This document shows positions 11,140-20,909 of a DNA stretch of 64,000 bases, piece by piece (position 1 is the first letter of the stretch; the number at the start of each line of letters is the position of its first letter). The position numbers and the translations under genes were made by a program. Under the pieces are notes generated by a model, which was given only the letters and a program-made list of their open reading frames with translations, searched no databases and was not told where the DNA came from. This DNA is from Euptelea pleiosperma. Lineage: Eukaryota > Streptophyta > Magnoliopsida > Ranunculales > Eupteleaceae. Location of the stretch: the NCBI GenBank assembly GCA_035048495.1, contig JASUTR010000107.1, forward strand, positions 39,259 through 103,258, in the 5' to 3' direction.

Positions 11140-11460
11140 GGGTAGACCCTATTGGCAAAGAACATATATAGTGGAAGACTGGAATCTTTGCACGCCCCAA
11201 CAGATGCCAAAAGCTTGAATAAATTGCTGTCAAATCCAATCCCAGAAATCACAATGAAGAAGACGGTGGTTGAGTGTTTCATGACAATTTTTGCAAAAGG
11301 TAACAAATATTGGGCATGATTTCCTATGACTTATCAAGTGATCAACCATAAGAATTTTGTTAAGGGATGTTGACCATAGAACAAATGCCACTTTAGGTGA
11401 AACCTCCACAAAAACCTCGTTTGTAAGGAAGATTTACTAGAATCCATAAGAGCGGATACA
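11140..11460 (-). pseudogene. LINE zf-RVT (C-terminal) fragment, unit 1
   Basis: Minus-strand translation across frames shows PPKVAF-like KVAFVLWS, then a C-x2-C-like CKNCHETLNHRLLHCDFWDW. This is the zinc-binding zf-RVT region at the C-terminus of plant LINE ORF2. It is broken by stops. It lies in the intron between GIP1-like exons a and b. Confidence 0.7.
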
Positions 11461-11774
11461 AAAAATGGACAAATTTTTTTCCTTCCGGCATTTCAAAAAT
11501 GCGTCTTCCTTTACATTATCCAATACCTTAACCTCTTTCTAATCATGTAGTTGTATTCTAAAAAGTGGATTGCAAACAACTCAATCTTTGAGCTTCTCAA
11601 AATAACATGATATAACACTGCAATATCATAAAGAGGAGAAACATTCAAGTGGACTTTAGATTCGTCATACCATTAATCTTCTCAAAATGTAACTCTTTTG
11701 CCCGATCCCACTTTCAATTGAACTCCTGTGTTCATCACATATTAGTTATTCCTTTCCATACACAACTTTGCTTT

Positions 11775-12166
11775 TGTAGAGCTTTTGGATTGCATTGCCA
11801 GTCCTAAGCTTTTGGAGAGGTATTCCGTTTGACATGCTGGGAGCTGTGGAAAGAAGAAATCGTCAGATATTCAAAGAGAAGGAGGCCGCGTTTGAAGAGA
11901 TTGTTATGAGCGTCAAAGCTACACTGTATCATTGGGGTTCAGTTATTCCTGAACTTCAAGGGTTTAGAATCTTTAGATTTGAGGATTTTGTATTTCGGTG
12001 GGTGTGTTTGATTTTGTAGTTGTTAGCTCTTCTTGTTGGGCTGCCTTTGGGAGGTGGGGTTTTTTTGGTTGTTGTCTTTTGGCTTGGCCTTTTCCGCTAC
12101 TGTATAGTTTCTTTTTGGGTCCTTCTAGGTCATGTCTTTAATTCAAATCTTTTACCTATCAAAAAA
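11775..12166 (+). mobile_element. LINE 3' end with ORF2 C-terminus, unit 1
   Basis: An open frame (11795-12019) reads ERRNRQIFKEKEAAFEEI, then VKATLYHWGS, the C-terminal tail of plant LINE ORF2. It is followed by a T/G-rich 3'-UTR and an A-run at about 12160. This is a 5'-truncated insertion in sense orientation within the intron between exons a and b. Confidence 0.75.
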
Positions 12167-12510
12167 ATTCATTAATTCCAACTCATGCCTTCCAAATACA
12201 AACACCACATAAAGAATTCAACACATTGTTGGATACCCCAAATTTTGACTTCTATATTTACTTTCAATACTTCTCAAAAGGCTTTGAAAGCCCCATACCT
12301 TGAAAAGCCACCTGCTCCAAAACAGCTATTCATCAATCCCGAAGGTCTCAAAACTAGACCTCTTGTTTCCTTTGGGTAATAAACCATATTCCAAATCCAC
12401 TAAATGCTACTTCTTTTCATCTACTTTATTATGGTAGGAATTTTCTTTTCAATACCTAATGTTGATATATACATGGTCATGTACCCACATCGGGAATGGG
12501 GACTGGAGAG

Positions 12511-12550
12511 CTTCTTCTTCTTCTTCTTCTTCTCTCTCTCTCTCTCTCTC
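12511..12550 (+). repeat. (CTT)n(CT)n compound microsatellite, unit 1
   Basis: Seven CTT triplets lead into a CT dinucleotide run, 40 bases in all, in the GIP1-like intron between exons a and b. Confidence 0.9.
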
Positions 12551-12965
12551 GATTTGTTTGGGGACCAGAGAACTTTCGATCTTGATTTGAGTTTTTTATA
12601 GTTTTTTACCACACAGCTTGGCCTTTTTTTATTATTATTGTTATTATAAAAGAATTGCTGTAATTCGGTAACAATATGAAATTATAGTGATTTAACAAAT
12701 TGACTGAATTAATTGGGTTGAATTCATGCTGAAGTTTTATATTTTCTATATATTAGTTATGCTTTGTTTCTTGCCAAAATTCCGCATAAATTCGTTCAAA
12801 TTTTTGGAATTTGGGGAATTTTAAGACCAATGCTTTAATATTTAGTTTCATTTATCTATGTTCATTAAAGGAATTGGATGCGTAAAAAAATGGATTTTGA
12901 TTATTTTGAAAAAGAGATTGCTTTAATTTAACAGTCGACTTACAAATTTATTCATCTATGCTCAG

Positions 12966-13092
12966 AATACAGGTTACAGGGATTTTTCAGAACCAAGACC
13001 ACATATAGAGCATACAGGACACTCGACGAAATCTCGTACATTTTCAGATCGCAATGCTCAAAGAGGAGGTTATGCCCGGAATGCTTTACCTG
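12966..13092 (+). CDS. GIP1-like exon b
   Basis: CTCAG acceptor; translation NTGYRDFSEPRPHIEHTG, then FSDRNAQRGGYARNALPG; GTAATG donor in phase 1. The Arg/Gly-rich SDRNxxRGGY block is a family feature. Confidence 0.9.
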
Positions 13093-13554
13093 GTAATGCA
13101 AAATGATATTGACTCCAATACTTGCTTTATCCTTTATTTTTATTTCTGCTTGTCATTTACTTGCCCCTACTTTTTCACATGGCATCGCATATGTATCTAT
13201 GTTATCACAATTTATTGTTGCAACCTGATGATGCTTGATCTCTGCCTAGTTGTTTAATGAAGGTTGGAACCTTAAGGGAAGCCTTTAATCTGTCATTTCT
13301 TGGCTTAATATTTCAAATCACATTACCGGTACTTTACTCCGTGTTTAGCATGTGGATTCTTCTGCTTTGATCATGTGAACACCAGGTTTTTAATGAGGGG
13401 TAGCCTTTTTGTTGACTGTTTTCATCCATAATCCAACTTGTACGGATTATTGGTTGCTCACAATTGCTTGCTTTAGATTGATAAAAAAGAAAATGTTTGC
13501 TTTGGCCTCATACCCGTCGGGCAACAATCCCCTTGCATTGGAAGTGCGTTGGCA

Positions 13555-13925
13555 TCATCGTCCTCATCATCAACATCATCATGATCATCAGTGCTTATCC
13601 CAACTGAATCGTATTTCGCCATTCAACTCTATCTATAGGCCTATAGCTATATCTTCTGTTAAGGCACATGTCTTCAGATATTTTTTTATTACCTCAATCC
13701 ATGTCTTTATCGTTCTTCCTGTCACCCTTTTAGGGCCTTCAATCTGCACCGAAACTCCTTCTCACTGGTATCATTTTTTGGTCTTTGTTTTACATGGCCA
13801 AACCATCCCAATTAGCTTTGCTTTATTTTATCCTCTATTGGGACTACTAGATTATCTTGGGTGTTATGCTCATTTCTGATTTCGTCTTTTCCTAGTCTTT
13901 CTACTCATCCATCTTAATATCCATA
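13555..13925 (-). pseudogene. RTE-type LINE 3' end, unit 1
   Basis: On the minus strand a frame reads VQIEGPKRV, KTWIEVIKKYLK, LTEDIAI, after a frameshifted WFGHV and PVRRS region. This is the C-terminal tail of the widespread plant RTE-type LINE ORF2. Its 3' end is marked by the ATG/ATC trinucleotide tail at 13556-13590. It lies in the intron between exons b and c. The 156-codon plus-strand frame over it (13409-13879) is a shadow. Confidence 0.75.
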
Positions 13926-14206
13926 CATTGATTTTCATCTGAGTCATTTATCTTATGGATTGCTGAATTTATCAATTATGCACAAATGTTTTCTTCATTG
14001 ATTTATTGCCAATTTGGTCACGAGGCCCTTTTGTTTGGATAATATGCTGTCTTCTACACAAATTTTTCCCTACTGACTTATGGAATCACCTTTGTCGTTT
14101 TATGTTCTTTGACGTGTACGATGGCTGACTGTTCCTTCTGGATACACAAGCCCTACTATTGGTTTATTGGTGTAACAATTGATGGATAAAATCTGACTAG
14201 ATGCAG

Positions 14207-14339
14207 GAATCAGCCGAGAGTTTCGTATTGTGAGAGACAACAGAGCTAATCAAAATATGGATAAGGAAATAAAGCCTGCATCGCCTCAGTGTTCAACTTC
14301 TGCTAATGAGCAAGTGATCTCAAATGTTTCTGAAAGGAG
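14207..14339 (+). CDS. GIP1-like exon c
   Basis: GATGCAG acceptor; GA completes Gly, then ISREFRIVRDNRANQN and an ending NVSER; GTACTG donor in phase 2. The ISREFRxVRDNR block is strongly conserved in the family. Confidence 0.92.
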
Positions 14340-14676
14340 GTACTGTTATTTGTTTTCTCTGTCTTATTGAATCTCATACACTTGCTTCTACGTCATATTG
14401 TAATTCGCATCCCATCTATGTGGCAAAGAGTTGCTCTAAGGTACCATATTGTGCAGTTTATCTTTAAACAATAAACTAATTGTGATACTTCGATAGTTTA
14501 ACATGAAGCCAATGCTCTGTCTGCTGTGAAATAGTTTCATCCAGCTGGCAGTTTTTGCCCATGTTATGCAATGTATTAAAATAGACAACTTTTCTAGGGA
14601 TTTTGAGCCCAATGGTTATTTTTTTGTTTTCTCTGTTTGAACCTATGCTCATATTCCTCTTTTCCTCTTTCTGCAG

Positions 14677-15293
14677 CTTAACAGGGATTCTAACTGATCA
14701 AAAGCACTCAGGTGCCAGAAACTCAGAGTGGCAGAAGTCATCTCAAGCTTTAAATGGGCCCTCTGACTCTGGCCCCAGACGTACTCGAGATGCTAATTCA
14801 AATGGCACTTATAGGAAAGAATTATTGGAAGAGACGCGGGCAACAGTCCCAAACTCAGGTTCTCGGTTGCCGGAACTGAAGCCACATGATTCTCAACGAT
14901 ACTCTGCACCACTGGCATCAAACAATTCTGTCGTTGGGTTGTATTCCTCATCTTCAGACCCAGTTCACGTGCCGTCTCCTGATTCCAGATCACCTGGTAT
15001 GGTTGGGGCTATTAAACGTGAAGTTGGAGTGGTGGGTGTTCGCCGACAGTCTTCTGAAAATTCCTCTAAACATTCATCTGTTCCAAGCAGCGCTTTCTCG
15101 AATTCACTCTTGGGAAAGGATATTTCTGCATCAACAGAATCATTTCGACCCTCTACTGCCATAACGATAAGTGATCAACATGGTCAAACAGCAGTACCTG
15201 ATTCGGTTATGTCAAACATATCTGTTAACAGATCTTTCTCGAGCAATCAATATAGTAGCAAACCTCATCAACAGCTCATGGGCCATCAGAAAG
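14677..15293 (+). CDS. GIP1-like exon d (largest, Ser-rich)
   Basis: TTTCTGCAG acceptor; C completes a Ser codon. The 206-codon frame includes RNSEWQKSSQALNG, GLYSSSSDPVHVPSPDSR and IKREVGVVGVRRQS. The GTATAA donor is in phase 1 (HQK then G). An open frame runs about 75 bases upstream of the acceptor, but that part is intron. Confidence 0.93.
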
Positions 15294-15926
15294 GTATAAT
15301 CTTTGTCACACGAAAATTGGTACAGAAATTAATATTGCACTGAATGATGACCTTATCTCTTCGTCTAACATACTGTTGTATTAATTGGGAAACAGGTTTC
15401 TCAGTTAGAATTCATCTTCATTCACGTACATGTTGACTACATGCTGTATATTTGTTTTCACTGTCTAGGAAGTTGATTATACTCTAATAATCTAATTAAC
15501 TGATGTAGTAATGGTAATATTTGTGAGGTAAAGGTATGCAAGAGGTTAACTAATTGTGTGGTGGACAATGTCAGAAACAATAAAAATGAACGTATGACAT
15601 AAATATTGAGTTTACTTTTTTTTGGAGGGCTGACTTTATAATCTTAATTTGCCATTTCATCCAAATGAGCCTTAATTTATGTGCTCATCTTCTGTTTAAT
15701 AAAGTAAGGGAGTAATGCAATTCCCAGAGCAATTTATTTTCAAATCTTGGTTTGCCGAGAGATATAATATATAATTGGTTGCAAAAGTGAACAACAGTTG
15801 GTACTTAGTAGTGGTTGTTGTAGGATAAGACTGCTAATGTACAAAGGTCATCTTTCGATCAATACTTTTCATTCACATTTGTTTCTAGAGTTTGGGAGCA
15901 GACTTTAACTATGCTCCTTGATGCAG

Positions 15927-16266
15927 CTCCACAGCCCAATAAGGAATGGAAACCAAAACCAAGTCAAAAGTCCAGCCTCATAAGCCCTGGAGTAATAGGA
16001 GCAGCTGCAACCCCCATTTCACCAATAGCAGAAAATTCTACAGACTCAGAAATGGAAGCAGATCACTTGCAGGAGAAGCTTTCATGAGTGAACTTCTTGG
16101 AGAATCAGCATGTAATCATACCACAGCATCTTCGAGTCCCCGAGGCTGACCGCATAAGGCTGACCTTTGGCAGCTTTGGAGCAGGATTTGACTCTACCAA
16201 GAGCTTTGTGTCTGAGTTTCAAGCACTTGGCAGTGCAGAACAATCAAATGATGAGCCTTCTGCAAG
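15927..16266 (+). pseudogene. GIP1-like exon e with in-frame stop
   Basis: GATGCAG acceptor; CT completes Ala, then PQPNKEWKPKPSQKSS. The frame stops at TGA (16085-16087) after HLQEKLS. The same frame continues past the stop with VNFLENQHVIIPQHLRVPEA, DRIRLTFGSFGAG and EQSNDEPSA to a GTTTGT donor. Family members have Arg at the stop, so a CGA to TGA change explains it. Confidence 0.92.
16085..16087 (+). other. Premature TGA in GIP1-like, unit 1
   Basis: The frame is fixed by both flanking conserved blocks and by both splice phases, so this is a true nonsense codon and not a frame error. The codon is TGA followed by G. CGA to TGA needs one C to T transition at a CpG. Confidence 0.9.
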
Positions 16267-16384
16267 GTTTGTGCTATTTCTTGGCTACTCTTCTTGTTAT
16301 GGTTCCTTGGTTCTATTAGGAATTGTTGTGCCAAATGTGGTTCTTATTTTAATATAACTATCACTCATAATTTTTTTTTTTGTG

Positions 16385-16600
16385 CTATCATCATCATTAT
16401 TATTATTGTTAATCGCGCCTTATCCCAGGACTTTTGGTGTTGACAATTTGTGGTATGTAAATTATTATTAATTGGTCAGAGTCTTCCCTACCTTACTGTG
16501 GTTGGGGTCCAAGTCTTCTTAGTAACTATATTTGAATGGAGGATGAACGGGATTCATGCAGCCAACCCCATATAGTTGGGATGGTGATGATTATGAATTT
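16385..16600. mobile_element. SINE/RTE-tail-like element, unit 1
   Basis: The right end (GATTCATGCAGCCAACCCC, TAGTTGGGAT, then GATGATGATT) matches the 3' tail shared by plant Au-like SINEs and RTE LINEs. The left end (ATCATCATTATTATT, then CGCGCCTTATCCCAGG) resembles the same tail in reverse. Two such tails facing outward suggest a fused or foldback derivative. It lies in the intron between exons e and f. Confidence 0.5.
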
Positions 16601-16747
16601 ATGCTATTTAAAGAACAATGCCTGTATGTAGTTTATCAGAAAAATAATATATGTATGTAAAATAAATGCTTCAAAGAAAACTAAATTGCTGATGTATAAG
16701 AAAACAATTTGCACGAGCTTATAATAATAAGGTGACATGAATGGCAG

Positions 16748-17000
16748 TGCTTCAGCTCTGACAGCCTCCAGTGAAGATGTTTCTGGTGGCAACCAGCTAG
16801 ATTTACTAGATGACCAAGGTGGACCTTCCGGATTTGATTCTCCAGCATCAACTGCGACTTCTGAGCATCCATTGCCTGATAAGAGTCCGCATAATCTGGA
16901 GAACTATACAGATATTGGATTAGTTCGAACCGATAGCCCTTCCTACACTCCAGCGGAGCCACAGCAGCTGCAAGATTCTCCTAATTTGCCAAGTTTCCCG
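16748..17000 (+). CDS. GIP1-like exon f
   Basis: I chose the AATGGCAG acceptor because T then completes Ser in phase. The nearer-looking AATAAG acceptor at 16729-16731 would give an immediate stop. The frame reads ASALTASSEDVSGGN, DLLDDQGGPSGFDSPAS, ENYTDIGLVRTDSPSYTP, to a GTGAGT donor in phase 0. The upstream pyrimidine tract is poor. Confidence 0.8.
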
Positions 17001-17285
17001 GTGAGTCCAGTCCCAAGCTTAGCAACTCATATGTCAAATCTTAATCTGTTAACCCCTAATTTTATGGCCAAGGGTTTTGAGTGGGAGTTGGTACTTGAGA
17101 ATTGGCGTTTAACATTAAGATACTGAACATAAGCTTTCATTTCAAAGGATAAATGGTTGCATTCAGAGGCACAGCTGTCCTGCTTTGAATTGTCGATAGA
17201 TATCATATTGTAGAGAATGCAAGTTTACGTAGGTTGTGATCTACACTTTTCAGTCTAAATTATTCTTATTCTGGTTTGCAAGCAG

Positions 17286-17378
17286 ACATATGATCCCCAG
17301 ACTGGTTATGATGTGCCATTTTTCAGACCGGCAATGGACGACACTGTACGGGGACAGGGTTTACCATCTCCGCAAGAG
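17286..17378 (+). CDS. GIP1-like exon g
   Basis: GCAAGCAG acceptor; exactly 31 codons reading TYDPQTGYDVPFFRPAMDD to LPSPQE; GTATGT donor, phase 0. This is the most conserved block of the family's C-terminal half. Confidence 0.93.
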
Positions 17379-17623
17379 GTATGTTATGTGGCCTAAATTC
17401 TTGAGATGATTTCTGTGAATTGCCATATCATTCTTACACTTCCCTGAAAGTAGTATGCACATCATTTCTCTCTCACTTTTTTATCTATGCACAGACAGAG
17501 TAGTTGACTGGTGAATTTTCATAATTATTTTACCAATGCAAATCATTATGTTCAATCTGATATTTATCTTTACCAATTCAAATCATGAAAACCAGACCAT
17601 TTCTGCAATCTCTTGATCTACAG

Positions 17624-18058
17624 GCCTTGAGCTCCCATGCAACAAATAGCATTCCTGCATCCACAGTGGCAATAGTTCAACAGCAACCAGTGGCGCAGCT
17701 GTATCCACAAGTTCACGTGCCCCATTTCCCGAATTTCATGCCATATCGTCAGTTACTCTCTCCAGTATATGTCCCACCAATGGTGCCTGGGTATTCCAGT
17801 AACCCTGGGTATCCTCACCCCTCTAATGGCAACAGCTACCTGCTGATGCCAGGGAGTAGTTCACACCTAGCTGCTGGTGGCCTCAAGTATGGAACCTCAC
17901 AGTATAAGCCAATCCCGGGAGGCAGTCCCACAGGATATGGAAGTTATACCAATCCAGCAGGATATGCTATCAATGCCCAGGGAACAGTTGGGGGTGCTAC
18001 TGGATTTGAGGACTCAACAAGGACCAAGTACAAAGAGGGCTACATACCAAACCCACAG
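17624..18058 (+). CDS. GIP1-like exon h (Pro/Tyr/Gly-rich)
   Basis: GATCTACAG acceptor; 145 codons including LYPQVHVPHFPNFMPYRQ, LSPVYVPPMVPGYSS, YPHPSNGNSYLLMPG and YKEGYIPNPQ. It ends in phase 0 at a GTAAAG donor. Family members continue into one or more C-terminal exons, which are absent here. Confidence 0.92.
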
Positions 18059-18370
18059 GTAAAGTATAATTAGTTTGTAAATAATAGCCGTGTTTTTGTA
18101 GATTTTTGTCCATCTTGTTGAGGAGAAACAATTTCATAGCAAACATGCTCATAAATCTTGGTGGTTCAATTGATGGGTCGCATCTTGTCTTGAACATGGC
18201 CACAAACAGTGGCGGGCAAGGATTTTGTTCAAGGGTGGGAAAAGTGTCAATCGACAATGTCAATAACAGCTGATGACATTTTTAGTTTCTTTTCTCTTTG
18301 TTTTCCCGAGATCTCCTCGATCTCTTTTTTTATATATACCTTTGACTTTTCAAAAAAAAAAAAAAAAAAA
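18059..18370 (+). other. Intron start and A-tailed retro-insert candidate
   Basis: After the last GIP1-like donor no further exon is seen. TTATATATACCTTTGACTTTT followed by 18 or more A residues (from about 18352) has the layout of a short LINE or SINE 3' end. Its 5' limit is unknown. The unit 2 copy is at 40418-40729. Confidence 0.35.
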
Positions 18371-19806
18371 TAGCACCAGCTGTTTTTTGTGGGTCTATTC
18401 ATATGGGCCCTTATCCATTGGACCAATTTAACAAGTAGCCCAGAAAAAAAAAATACTTTTCAAATGGTTAAACTGAGTTTTGGTTTGAGAGGTCTTCTGC
18501 ATGTGTACTAATGATTTGACTGTTCATATTGATAAGAATATACTCCTTTGTGTTATTTAGACAAGTTGCTTTAGGTAGATCACATATTCTAGGATATTTT
18601 TGCATTTTGGAAACTTTCCAAAATTTTGAATTCTAACAATTAAGGTTTTCAATTTTAGTAGATCCTATTTTTAGAGAATTTTTACTCTTTGAGATTCTTC
18701 AAATTTGGAAAACCTTGACATAGGAAATAACAAAATTCTTATTTTTGAAAATTTTCAATTTGATCAGGATTTCATTATTTTACAAATTTGGAAGGTTTCC
18801 AAAATCGGGATGATTCGAAATTAGTAATTTTCGAACCCTAATTCAGGAATTTCTAAATTCGGATTCAAACCCTAATTTGGAAGTAATTCAAATACATGCT
18901 TAAAATAAATTGCATGTTTCTTGAAACCTTAAAAAGTGGGTAACCTTCTAAAATAATTTTTAAACCTCAACCCACTGCGATCTAACCTATGTTGCACAAA
19001 TACGGTTTGAATGCGGGTAGGGAGCGAAATCTCACTTAGTAGGAATTGAGCCCAAAGCCATGAAGAATACCCCTCCCTATTGCAAAGGAGACCCCGTGGT
19101 GTGCCCACAGGTCGGTAAGATCTCTAGGGCTTATTTCTATCCAGTTCGTTCCATTGTCACATTGTTTGACTCAATATAAGAGTCTTTAGATTATCAACAC
19201 TCCTTACCTACTCCTGGGTTCCTTACTGATGAGGAATCCCGCAGACGGATCTCATCGATCCAGTTTCTAAAGATTGATGATTCTCTCGGTCTCAATGTGC
19301 TTCATCTTAATTGGGGGTGTTTACTAAGATCATCCTCGTTACACAATGTGTTTGCGGCTCTGCTAAGTCAAATCTTCTCATGGCTTCTTGTACTTTGTTT
19401 TATACGTTTTGGGGTTAGTATTTCATCAAACACTTTGACGCGCATGTGTCCCAAAGTCAACAAGTTGATATTTTGATGGGTCTAGCGCAACAAATGGAAC
19501 AGTTACAAATGTTTACGCTTGATATGAGGCGTGAAAGATTAAAAAAAATCAATTCCAAAGGAATAATAATGTATCTAATGAGGACATTAAAGATTAAAAA
19601 ATGAAAGAGAGATCAATTTCACATAGAGTTGACAAATTTCCTAAATACAGAAACACACTTCAAAAGATTGCCATAGGATAGTTTGTTGCTTAGAAACCAT
19701 AGGAGAGAGTGTATTATTTCGAGTAATCAAATTCTTTGAAGGTAGTTTTAAATCGTTTCAAACGATCACAACAGCAAACATTTGTAATTGTTTAAACTTG
19801 TCCATT
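18371..19806. other. AT-rich stretch of unknown origin
   Basis: It contains several near-palindromic AAATTTTGG/CCAAAATTT motifs (18600-18850), then a GC-richer part (18980-19560) resembling degraded retroelement DNA. A short open stretch near 19465-19545 (LMGLAQQMEQLQ) is unrecognised. The C-terminal GIP1 exon was not found here. The unit 2 copy is at 40730-42165. Confidence 0.4.
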
Positions 19807-20157
19807 TGCAACGGTCCCAAAACGCTGTTAAATTTGCAATAGTCCAAGTTGCTAAAACTGCAGCGGTTCAAAACCGTTGCTAAAATTGCAGCGGTTCAAA
19901 ACCGTCGGTTCAAAACCGTTGCTAAATTGCAACGGTTCAAAACCGTTGCTAAAATTGCAACGGTTCAAAACCGTTGCTAAAATTGCAGCGGTTCAAAACC
20001 GTTGCTAAATTGCAACGGTTCAAAACCGTTGCTAAAATTGCAACGGTTCAAAACCGTTGCTAGCAGACCAAAACCGTTGCTAAATGTGCAACGGTTCAAA
20101 ACTGATGCTAACATTGCAGCTGCTATTAAATTTTCAACGGTCCAAAATCGATGCTAA
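19807..20157. repeat. Palindromic minisatellite, unit 1
   Basis: About nine to ten units of roughly 27 bp repeat head-to-tail. Each contains a near-perfect palindrome with arms GCAACGGTT and AACCGTTGC around CAA, and a TAAAATT spacer. The palindrome is the same motif as in the CACTA subterminal regions. One unit here is a partial CGGTTCAAAACCGT doublet. Degenerate copies flank the core (19861-20080). Confidence 0.88.
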
Positions 20158-20560
20158 ATTTGCATAAAATAGACAATCAACATTGCCGAAAAAGAACAAA
20201 TGATGCAATACGATTTATCTTACAAAAATCGGTTAAGAGATGTTAAGAATGTTATTACTATTTTGGATATGAAGCTGGCCATTTTCTAATAAATTTTATA
20301 CCAATCTATGTGAACTTATAAAAAAAATACCAAAAACAATGCTACGCATGCATCTTAATTTTTAGCCTACGCCTAAATCAATGAATGGACAATAGGACAT
20401 TTTGGTCCCTTGTTTGGTGGATATTAGACTCCTATTTTTTTACTTTTGTTTTAGCAAGATCATCACCCTAATTCTTCAAAACAGAAGATTTCACCTATCT
20501 AAAATTTTGATCGTTTGAAGGAAAAGCATTTGAATTCTTGGCAAGGATAAAACCCATGAC

Positions 20561-20830
20561 CACTACAACAAAAAGCTTAATTTGCAACATCCAATTTTTG
20601 TACTTTGCAACGGTTTTGAGCTGTTCCACAATTTGACAACGGTTCAAAACCGTTTCAAACATTTATAACCGTTTCAATAATTCATGTACAAAGTTCGTAC
20701 ATGTGTTGGTTTTTGACACCATTCTTATCCGTTTTAAAATATCACATGAACCGTTTCTTAATCTTAGAAACAGTTCAAAACTGCATTGAAATTGTGATAC
20801 ATTTGTGGACAACGGTTTGAAACCGTTTCG
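20561..20830 (+). mobile_element. CACTA transposon 5' end, unit 1
   Basis: CACTACAACAAAAAGC at 20561 is a CACTA-type terminus. It is followed by TTTGCAAC and several degenerate GCAACGG, AAACGG and CCGTTTC motifs. It differs from the module termini (CACTACACC), so it is a related but distinct family. Downstream come a TATA box and leader, which fits the promoter end of an autonomous element. The element reads on into the next unit. Confidence 0.7.
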
Positions 20831-20878
20831 AATGAGTAAGTAAAAGTAAAAAAAAATGGCGCAAACATTTCCCGTGCT

Positions 20879-20884
20879 TATATA
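20879..20884 (+). promoter_or_regulatory. Candidate TATA box of the CACTA element, unit 1
   Basis: TATATA in the context GCTTATATACC, about 50 bp after the last subterminal motif and just before a long C/T-rich leader. It is typical of a plant core promoter. The start site is not determined. Confidence 0.4.
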
Positions 20885-20909
20885 CCTTTTATTACCCTTA
20901 TTCACCTTT

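Larger units (their letters stand above)
10636..18058 (+). pseudogene. GIP1: GBF-interacting protein 1-like (GIP1) gene fragment, unit 1
   Basis: GIP1-family proteins of plants bind G-box binding bZIP factors and enhance their DNA binding in the nucleus. Eight exons join in phase at GT-AG sites: 10636-10679, 12966-13092, 14207-14339, 14677-15293, 15927-16266, 16748-17000, 17286-17378, 17624-18058. Together they cover the end of the N-terminal GIP1_N domain (DPFHEVKRKRDKKKE) and the long Ser/Pro/Gln-rich middle, with family blocks KREVGVVGVRRQS, QKAPQPNKEWKPK, VIIPQHLRVPEADR, LTFGSFG, YDPQTGYDVPFFRP and LPSPQE. The UBA-like first exon and the C-terminal exon(s) are not in the window. Exon 15927-16266 has an in-frame TGA at 16085-16087, where the family has Arg. 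I therefore call it a pseudogene, although a truncated product is conceivable. Several introns carry LINE, RTE and SINE-like relics. Confidence 0.93.

Noticed and set aside
13409..13879. 156-codon plus-strand open frame (also 35768-36238)
   Set aside because: It is the antisense shadow of an RTE-type LINE tail encoded on the minus strand.
14603..14676. Starting a protein at the ATG at 14603
   Set aside because: That part precedes the TTTCTGCAG acceptor, is intronic and hydrophobic, and is unlike GIP1. The frame is open there by chance.
16729..16731. AATAAG as the acceptor of GIP1-like exon f
   Set aside because: It joins in the wrong phase and gives an immediate TGA. The AG at 16746-16747 keeps the frame and the family sequence.
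19861..20080. Regularly spaced palindromic repeats resembling a CRISPR array
   Set aside because: The spacers are short, nearly identical TAAAATT strings and the context is plant nuclear transposon DNA. It is a minisatellite of a CACTA subterminal motif.
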